Positions 8,637 to 14,949 of a stretch of 64,000 bases of DNA are shown in pieces. The stretch is from Actinomycetospora cinnamomea (GTDB lineage Bacteria > Actinomycetota > Actinomycetes > Mycobacteriales > Pseudonocardiaceae): the NCBI RefSeq assembly GCF_003096675.1, contig NZ_QEKW01000008.1, positions 186,001 through 250,000 of the forward strand. The letters run 5' to 3'. The position numbers and the translations under genes were made by a program. The notes under the pieces are model-generated. The model had not been told where the DNA came from and searched no databases. It saw only the letters and a program-made list of their open reading frames with translations. Numbering within the stretch: the first letter of the stretch is position 1; each line of letters starts with the position of its first letter.

Positions 8637-10550
8637 GTGACGCTGTCCCTGCCCACCCCGTCGGGCACGCGCACCGCCGCGGACGCCCTCGCGGCGGCGG
8701 TCGCCCACCTCCGCGGCCGCCAGGACGCCGCCGGCTGGTGGAAGGGCGACCTCGACACCAACGTGACCATGGACGCCGAGGACCTGCTCCTGCGCCACGT
8801 CCTCGGCATCACCGACCCCGACCGCACGGCCGGCGCCGCTCGCTGGATCCGCTCGCAGCAGCGTGCCGACGGCACCTGGGCGACCTTCCCCGGCGGCCCG
8901 GGTGACCTCTCCACCACCGTGGAGGCCTGGGTGGCGCTGCGGCTCGCCGGCGACGACCCCACCGACGGCCACATGGCGCGGGCGGCGTCGTTCGTCCGGG
9001 CCGACGGGGGCGTGGAGGGCACGCGGGTGTTCACCCGCATCTGGTTGGCGCTGGTGGGGCTCTGGAGCTGGGACGACCTGCCCGCGATGCCGCCGGAGCT
9101 GATCGGACTGCCCCGGTGGTTCCCGCTCAACGTGTCGGACTGGGCGTGCTGGGCCCGCCAGACCGTCGTCCCGCTGACCGTGGTCTGCACGCTGCAGCCG
9201 TCCTTCCCCGTGCCGTTCGGGATCGACGAGCTGCACGCCGGCACCCCGGCGCCGCCGAGGGACCCGATCCGGACCTGGTCGGGGTTCTTCCAGCGCCTCG
9301 ACGTCGCCCTGCACGCCTACGCCCGGGTCGCGCGTCGCGGCCCGCTCGCCGTGATCCGCCGCGGCGCGATGCGCAAGGCCGGCGAGTGGATCCTCGCCCG
9401 GCAGGAGGCCGACGGCGGGTGGGGCGGCATCCAGCCGCCGTGGGTCTACTCGGTGATGGCGCTCGTGCTGCTCGGCTACCCGCGCGACCACCCCTCGGTC
9501 GTCGCCGCGATCTCGGGCCTCGAGGGGTTCACGCTCACCACCGGGTCGCCCGACGGCCCCGTGATCCGGCTCGAGGCCTGCCAGTCGCCGGTGTGGGACA
9601 CGTGCCTCGCGGTCAGCGCCCTGCGCGACGGCGGGGTCGCCGCCGACGACCCCGCCGTCGTCGCCGGTGTCCGCTGGCTGCTCGACGAGCAGGTCACCGC
9701 CGACGGCGACTGGCAGGTCCGACGGCCGGACCTGCCCTCCGGCGGCTGGGCCTTCGAGTTCGCCAACGACGTCTACCCCGACACCGACGACACCGCCGAG
9801 GTCGTCCTCGCCCTGCGCCGCGCCGAGCACCCGGGCCTCCCCGACGCCGAGCGGGCACGCCTGCGCCGCGCGGTCGAGCTCGGCCTCGACTGGGCCGCCG
9901 GGATGGCCTCCGCCGACGGCGGCTGGGGCGCGTTCGACGCCGACAACACCCGCGCGCTCGTCACCCGGCTGCCGTTCTGCGACTTCGGCGAGGTCATCGA
10001 CCCGCCCTCGGCCGACGTCACCGCCCACGTCGTGGAGGCCCTGGCCGCGGAGGGGCGCGACTGCGCGCGCGGGGTGCGCTGGCTGCTCGACCACCAGGAA
10101 CCCGACGGGTCGTGGTTCGGTCGCTGGGGGGCCAACCACCTCTACGGCACCGGCGGGGTGGTCCCCGCCCTGGTCGCCGCCGGGGTCGACCCGTCGAGCC
10201 CACCGGTCCGCCGGGCCGTGCGCTGGCTGCACGACCATCAGAACGACGACGGCGGCTGGGGCGAGGACCTGCGCTCCTACCGCGACCCCGCCTGGATCGG
10301 GCGGGGCGTGTCCACCCCCTCGCAGACCGCCTGGGCCCTGCTCGCGCTCGTCGCGGCCGGCGACCGCTCGGCGGCGGCCGAGCGCGGGGTGCGGTGGCTC
10401 GTCGAGCACCAGCGCGCCGACGGCGGCTGGGACGAGGAGCAGTACACCGGCACCGGCTTCCCCGGCGACTTCTACATCGCCTACCACCTCTACCGCGTCG
10501 TCTTCCCGATCTCGGCCCTGGGCCGCTGGGTGCACGGGTGGGACCCGTGA
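8637..10550 (+). CDS. shc: Squalene-hopene cyclase
   Basis: 637 aa, full length for the family. A monotopic membrane enzyme that protonates and cyclises squalene to hopene/diplopterol. The catalytic DXDD motif is DTDD at residues 382-385 within NDVYPDTDDTAEVV. Several QW-type repeats (for example RQDAAGWWKGDLD, QRADGTWATFPGG, QEADGGWGGIQ, QNDDGGWGED, QRADGGWDEEQYTGTGFPGDF) are spread along the chain, giving the double alpha-barrel. GTG start one nt after the prenyl synthase stop. The following gene's GTG overlaps its TGA. Also known as hpnF. Confidence 0.97.
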   Translation: MTLSLPTPSGTRTAADALAAAVAHLRGRQDAAGWWKGDLDTNVTMDAEDLLLRHVLGITDPDRTAGAARWIRSQQRADGTWATFPGGPGDLSTTVEAWVALRLAGDDPTDGHMARAASFVRADGGVEGTRVFTRIWLALVGLWSWDDLPAMPPELIGLPRWFPLNVSDWACWARQTVVPLTVVCTLQPSFPVPFGIDELHAGTPAPPRDPIRTWSGFFQRLDVALHAYARVARRGPLAVIRRGAMRKAGEWILARQEADGGWGGIQPPWVYSVMALVLLGYPRDHPSVVAAISGLEGFTLTTGSPDGPVIRLEACQSPVWDTCLAVSALRDGGVAADDPAVVAGVRWLLDEQVTADGDWQVRRPDLPSGGWAFEFANDVYPDTDDTAEVVLALRRAEHPGLPDAERARLRRAVELGLDWAAGMASADGGWGAFDADNTRALVTRLPFCDFGEVIDPPSADVTAHVVEALAAEGRDCARGVRWLLDHQEPDGSWFGRWGANHLYGTGGVVPALVAAGVDPSSPPVRRAVRWLHDHQNDDGGWGEDLRSYRDPAWIGRGVSTPSQTAWALLALVAAGDRSAAAERGVRWLVEHQRADGGWDEEQYTGTGFPGDFYIAYHLYRVVFPISALGRWVHGWDP

Positions 10551-12043
10551 GGCCCGCCGTCGTGTGCGCCCCGCTGCGGGTCGAGCGGCGCGCGCTGGGG
10601 CGTCACGTGGGCCGGGCGGCCGTCGCGCGCTCCGGCCCGGGCCCCGCCCGGTCCGGCGCCACCGCGCGCCGCCTCGCCGCCGCGGGGCCCCGCCCGGTGC
10701 TCGTGGCCGGCGTGGCGGGCGGCCTCGACGCCGCCCTCGCCCCCGGGGACCTCGTGGTGGCCGACGAGGTGCGCGCCGAGGGCCGCGCGCCCGTCCCGGT
10801 GCCGTCCGCCACCGCGCTCGCCGCCGCACTGCGTGCTCTCGGCCTGACCGTGCACGTCGGCCCGGTCCACTCCGCGCGGCGCCCGGTCGTGGGGGCCCGT
10901 CGTCGGGCCCTGGCCGCGCAGGGCGCGCTCGCGGTCGACACCGAGTCCGCGTGGCTCGCCGCCGGCGCGGCGGGCGGACCGTTCGCCGTGGTCCGCGCGG
11001 TGGTCGACACACCGGCTGCGCCCCTGGTCCACCCGGGCACGGTGCGGCGCGGCGTCGCGGCGCTGCGCGTGCTGCGCCGGTCGGTGCCCGCCCTTGCCAC
11101 GTGGGTGGCGGCCTGCGGCGCCCGCGAGGTGCTGCTCGCCGAGCCCCGCTCGTTCTGTGCGGGCGTGGACCGGGCGATCGCGACCGTCGAGCGGGCCCTC
11201 GAGCGGCACGGTCCCCCGGTGTACGTGCGGCGCCAGATCGTGCACAACGGCCACGTCGTCGCCGACCTCGAGCGCCGGGGTGCAGTGTTCGTGCGCGAGG
11301 TCGACGAGGTGCCGCCGGGCTCGGTGGTCGTCCTCGCCGCCCACGGTGTGGCACCCGCGGTCCGAGCCGCGGCGAGCGCGCGGCGCCTCGCCGTCGTCGA
11401 CGCGACGTGCCCGCTGGTCGCCAAGGTCCACGCCGGGGTGCGCCGGCAGGCCGAGCGCGACGCGACCGTCTTCCTCATCGGCCACGCCGACCACGAGGAG
11501 GTCGAGGGCACCCTCGGTGAGGCGCCGGAGCGGGTGGTCGTCGTCGGCAGCGTCGCCGAGGCGGAGGCCGTCAGCGCGCCCGACCCGCACCGGGTGGCGT
11601 CCGCCGTGCAGACCACGCTGGCGCTCGACGAGGCCGAGTCGATCGCCGCGGTGCTGCGCCGGCGCTTCCCCGCGCTCGTCGAGCCGCGGTCGGCCGACAT
11701 CTGCTACGCCACCACCAACCGGCAGGCCGCGGTGCGCGCCGTCGCCGCCGAGGCCGACCGGCTCGTGGTCGTCGGATCGCCGAACTCCTCGAACTCGGTG
11801 CGGCTGGTCGAGGTCGCCGCGCGCGCCGGCGCCGACGCCCGCCGCGTCGACCACGCGGACGAGCTCGACCTCGCCTGGCTCGCCGGCGCCCCGCGCGTCG
11901 CCGTCACCGCCGGGGCGTCCGCCCCGGACCGCCTGGTCGACGGCGTCGTCGACCTCCTGCGCGGGCTCGGCCCCGTCACCGTGACGCCCCGGTCGGCCAC
12001 GACCGAGGACGTCCGCTTCACCCTCCCCAAGGAAGTGAGCTGA
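10547..12043 (+). CDS. Fusion of HpnG-like nucleosidase/phosphorylase and IspH (HMBPP reductase)
   Basis: 498 aa in one uninterrupted frame. Residues 1 to ~190 resemble the hopanoid-associated phosphorylase HpnG of the purine nucleoside phosphorylase fold: VAGVAGGLD..APGDLVVADEV and the AVDTESAWLA motif with the nucleoside-binding Glu. HpnG removes adenine from adenosylhopane. Residues ~193-498 are a complete IspH: cluster cysteines C204 (SFCAGVDRA), C288 (DATCPLV) and C386 (CYATTNRQ), catalytic EVEGT with its Glu, histidines in VHNGHVV, AAHGV and GHADHEE, and the SSNSVRL loop. The GTG overlaps the shc stop. A second, stand-alone ispH lies at 56171-57154. The fusion joins the last step of isoprenoid precursor supply to side-chain processing. 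Confidence 0.88.
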   Translation: MRPAVVCAPLRVERRALGRHVGRAAVARSGPGPARSGATARRLAAAGPRPVLVAGVAGGLDAALAPGDLVVADEVRAEGRAPVPVPSATALAAALRALGLTVHVGPVHSARRPVVGARRRALAAQGALAVDTESAWLAAGAAGGPFAVVRAVVDTPAAPLVHPGTVRRGVAALRVLRRSVPALATWVAACGAREVLLAEPRSFCAGVDRAIATVERALERHGPPVYVRRQIVHNGHVVADLERRGAVFVREVDEVPPGSVVVLAAHGVAPAVRAAASARRLAVVDATCPLVAKVHAGVRRQAERDATVFLIGHADHEEVEGTLGEAPERVVVVGSVAEAEAVSAPDPHRVASAVQTTLALDEAESIAAVLRRRFPALVEPRSADICYATTNRQAAVRAVAAEADRLVVVGSPNSSNSVRLVEVAARAGADARRVDHADELDLAWLAGAPRVAVTAGASAPDRLVDGVVDLLRGLGPVTVTPRSATTEDVRFTLPKEVS

Positions 12044-12046
12044 GAA

Positions 12047-13060
12047 GTGGGTTTCCCCCTGCGCCAGAGCATCCGCCTCGGCACCTACCTGGCGGCGCAG
12101 AAGCTGCGCGGGAACGAGAGGTTCCCGATCCTGGTCGAGCTCGAGCCGCTGTTCGCCTGCAACCTCAAGTGCGCGGGCTGCGGCAAGATCGCGCAGCCGG
12201 CGGCGCTGCTCAAGCAGCGGATGCCGGTCGAGCAGGCCGTGGGCGCGGTCGAGGAGTCCGGCGCGCCGATGGTGTCGATCGCCGGCGGCGAGCCCCTGAT
12301 GCACCCGCAGATCGACGAGATCACCCGCCGGCTGCTGGACCGCAACAAGATCGTCTTCCTGTGCACGAACGCGCTGCTGCTGCCGAAGCACCTGCACCGG
12401 TTCGCGCCGCACAAGAACTTCGCGTGGATGGTGCACATCGACGGCCTGCGGGAGCGTCACGACGCGTCGGTGCGCAAGGCCGGCGGGTTCGACGCCGCGG
12501 TCGAGGCGATCAGGCAGGCGCAGGCGGCGGGGTTCAGGGTGGCCACGAACACCACGTTCTTCGACACCGACACCCCGCAGGACGTCGTCGACGTCCTGGA
12601 CTACCTCAACGACGACCTCGGCGTCGACTGCATGCAGATCTCCCCGGCCTACGCCTACGAGCGGGCGCCCGACCAGGAGCACTGGCTCGCCGTCGACCAG
12701 ACCCGCGAGCTGTTCCGTGCGGCGTTCGCCGACGGACGGCGGGAGCGCTGGCGGCTGAACCACTCGCCGCTGTTCCTCGACTTCCTCGAGGGCCGCCGCG
12801 ACTTCCAGTGCACCGCGTGGGCCATCCCGTCGTACTCCCTGCTCGGCTGGCAGAAGCCCTGCTACCTGCTCGACGACGGCTACACGGAGACCTACCAGCA
12901 GCTCCTCGACGAGACCGACTGGTCGTCCTACGGCCGGGGCCGCAACCCCAGGTGCGAGAACTGCATGGCCCACTGCGGGTACGAGCCGTCGGCCGTGCTC
13001 GCGACGATGGGCTCGCTGCGGGAGTCGATCCGCGCCGCCAGGGACACGGTGGGGGCGTGA
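12047..13060 (+). CDS. hpnH: Adenosylhopane synthase HpnH (radical SAM)
   Basis: 337 aa. Uses a 5'-deoxyadenosyl radical to attach adenosine to diploptene, giving adenosylhopane. The 4Fe-4S cluster motif CNLKCAGC has its cysteines at residues 38, 42 and 45. Other family features are FPILVELEPLFACN before it, the SAM loop SIAGGEPLMHP, and a C-terminal cysteine group RCENCMAHCGYEPSAVL. It begins with GTG three nt after the fusion gene's stop and ends the coupled hopanoid run. No hpnO aminotransferase or hpnP methylase follows, so further side-chain steps must be encoded elsewhere or be absent. Confidence 0.95.
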   Translation: MGFPLRQSIRLGTYLAAQKLRGNERFPILVELEPLFACNLKCAGCGKIAQPAALLKQRMPVEQAVGAVEESGAPMVSIAGGEPLMHPQIDEITRRLLDRNKIVFLCTNALLLPKHLHRFAPHKNFAWMVHIDGLRERHDASVRKAGGFDAAVEAIRQAQAAGFRVATNTTFFDTDTPQDVVDVLDYLNDDLGVDCMQISPAYAYERAPDQEHWLAVDQTRELFRAAFADGRRERWRLNHSPLFLDFLEGRRDFQCTAWAIPSYSLLGWQKPCYLLDDGYTETYQQLLDETDWSSYGRGRNPRCENCMAHCGYEPSAVLATMGSLRESIRAARDTVGA

Positions 13061-13180
13061 GCGGCCGCGGCCCGGGGTACAGACCCCGTGCCCCCGGGAC
13101 GGCCCGGGAGCCGACGGTCGGCCGCGACCGGAGCCGGTACCGTCGCGGGTGTCCGCTCCCCGGTCGGAAGGCGCACGAAC

Positions 13181-13846
13181 GTGGCCCGACACCACCGCAC
13201 CACGATCCACCTGCCGCACTGGCGGGACACGGCGCGACACGCGGTGGTGCCGCTGTGCGAGTCCACGCTCATCCCGCTCGGGCTCTTCGCGCTCCTGCTG
13301 CACACGGTCGGGTTCGAGGCGGGCCTGTGGGCGGCGCTGTCGTGGTCGGGGCTCGCGGTGGCGGCGCGCCTGCTGCGAGGCCGTGCCCTGCCGGCGATCC
13401 TCGTCATCTCGACGTTGATCCTCCTCGTGCGCACGGCCGTGGGGTTGTGGACCGGCAGCGCGCTCGTGTACTTCCTGCAGCCGTCGGCCCAGAACTTCCT
13501 GTTCGCGGCCGCGCTGCTGGTCACGCTGGCCGGCGGGGGCCGCCCGCTGCTGGCCCGGCTCGCCGACGACTTCGTGCCCATGCCCGAGGCGCTGACCTCG
13601 CGGCCGAACGTGCAGCGGTTCTTCCGGCGCGTGTCGCTGCTGTGGGCCGCCGTGTTCATGATCAACGGCGTGATGACGGTGACGACCCTGGCCGTGGCCA
13701 CCGTCGACGACTACCTCGTCGTGACCACCGCCGGCTCGTACTCCGTGGTGGCGCTGGGCATCGGCATCTCGCTGTGGTGGTTCCGCGCCTCGCTCGCCGG
13801 CGAGGGCGTGCGCCTGCGCTGGGCCCCGCGGCGCGCGCTCGCCTAG
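13181..13846 (+). CDS. Multi-pass membrane protein next to the hopanoid genes
   Basis: 221 aa from GTG 13181; GGAAGG is 9 nt upstream. About six hydrophobic helices are visible (LIPLGLFALLLHTVGF; GLWAALSWSGLAVAARLL; AILVISTLILLVRTAVGL; NFLFAAALLVTLAGG; VSLLWAAVFMINGVMTV; SYSVVALGIGISLWWF). The layout resembles VC0807/DUF3159-like small integral proteins, but I do not recognise it with certainty. It is separated from hpnH by about 120 bp, so it may have its own promoter. Its stop codon TAG shares the palindrome CTAG with the stop of the convergent glycosyltransferase. Function unknown; a role in lipid handling is inference from location only. Confidence 0.65.
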   Translation: MARHHRTTIHLPHWRDTARHAVVPLCESTLIPLGLFALLLHTVGFEAGLWAALSWSGLAVAARLLRGRALPAILVISTLILLVRTAVGLWTGSALVYFLQPSAQNFLFAAALLVTLAGGGRPLLARLADDFVPMPEALTSRPNVQRFFRRVSLLWAAVFMINGVMTVTTLAVATVDDYLVVTTAGSYSVVALGIGISLWWFRASLAGEGVRLRWAPRRALA

Positions 13847-14949
13847 ACGGTCCGGCGCGCGAGCGCCGCCAGCTCACCGTCCAGGTCGCGACCCGAGAAG
13901 CCCCGCGCCGCCGCCGCGAGACCCTCGCGCCGTGCCGGGTCGGCCAGCAGGTCCGCGACGACGCGGGTGGCGTCGGCCGGTCGCGGGCAGACGAGGGCGA
14001 GGCCCGCGGCGGCCAGGGCGGCCGCGCAGGCCCGGCCGTGGCCCCGCACCGGGGTGACGAAGAGCAGCGGCCGGCCCACCGCCAGCGCCTCGCTGGCGAT
14101 CATGCCGCCGCCGGTCGTGACGACGACGTCCGCGGCGGCCATCTCGGCGGGCACGGCGTCGGTCCAGCCCAGCGCCCGCACGCGGGGATCGCGGCGGGCG
14201 GCCAGCGCCTGCCGCAGGGCCTCGTGGCGCCCGCAGAGCACGACCGCCCGCACCCCGTCGCCCGCTGCCAGCACCGCGTCGACGACCGCGTCGAGCCGCC
14301 CGAAGGCCAGCGAGCCGCCGGTGACGAGCACGGTGAGGCCCGGGTGCCCGACCTCGCGCGCGGGCGGCGGCGCCGGGGTGAAGCGCGGGTCGACGGCCGG
14401 GGGGACGACGCGGACCGCGGCGTCCGGAGCCAGCTCGCGCACCGCGTCGGCGGCGGCGTCGAGCATCGTCCAGGTCTCGTCGACGTCGGGCCACACCCAG
14501 AACGGGTGCACGGCGGCGTCGGTGACCACGGCGACCGTCCGCGCGGTGAGCTCGCCGCGTCGCCGCAGCAGGGCGAGCCCGCCCGAGGTCACCGGGTAGG
14601 TGCAGACGACGAGGTCGGGCGCGTGGCGGCGCAGCACCGGGCGCAGCGCGCGGGCGGTCGCGGGGGCGCCGAGGCGTTGGAAGACCGCGGCGACGCGGGG
14701 CCGGCGGCGCAGCACGTCGTAGGCGACGCCGTAGAGCACCGGCGCGCGGCGCATCACGACGCGGTAGGCGACCTCCAGCAGGCGTGTGCGCCGCGGGCTC
14801 CCGGCGACGGTCTCGACCTCGGTGACCTCGGTGTCCGGCCACACCGCGCGCATCCGGGCCGCCATCGCCCGCGCGGCACCGACATGGCCCTCACCCACCG
14901 GCGCGGAGAGCAGGAGGACGCGGCGTGGTGACGGAGCAGGCGCTGTCAC
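13843..14949 (-). CDS. GT28-family glycosyltransferase (MGDG-synthase/diglucosyl-DAG-like)
   Basis: 368 aa. Two Rossmann-like lobes: the N-terminal lobe opens with VLLLSAPVGEGHVGAARAM, the GxGH loop of MGDG synthases and processive diacylglycerol glucosyltransferases. The C-terminal lobe has VLVTGGSLAFG and VVTTGGGMIASEALAVGRPLL, which bind the nucleotide sugar. These enzymes transfer a sugar to a membrane lipid acceptor. A paralogue is encoded divergently, the two 5' ends overlapping by about 25 bp. Start is GTG 14949, and a slightly internal start is possible. Acceptor unknown; the neighbouring hopanoid operon makes a hopanoid or diacylglycerol acceptor plausible. Confidence 0.8.
   Translation of the reverse strand: MTAPAPSPRRVLLLSAPVGEGHVGAARAMAARMRAVWPDTEVTEVETVAGSPRRTRLLEVAYRVVMRRAPVLYGVAYDVLRRRPRVAAVFQRLGAPATARALRPVLRRHAPDLVVCTYPVTSGGLALLRRRGELTARTVAVVTDAAVHPFWVWPDVDETWTMLDAAADAVRELAPDAAVRVVPPAVDPRFTPAPPPAREVGHPGLTVLVTGGSLAFGRLDAVVDAVLAAGDGVRAVVLCGRHEALRQALAARRDPRVRALGWTDAVPAEMAAADVVVTTGGGMIASEALAVGRPLLFVTPVRGHGRACAAALAAAGLALVCPRPADATRVVADLLADPARREGLAAAARGFSGRDLDGELAALARRTV

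Noticed and set aside
8283-11354. Open frame of over 1000 codons on the minus strand opposite shc and the HpnG-IspH fusion
   Set aside because: It lies fully antisense to genes with clear catalytic motifs, is almost pure Arg/Gly/Pro/Ala, and is an effect of very high G+C that removes stop codons. The same holds for the other long antisense frames such as 10490-13303.
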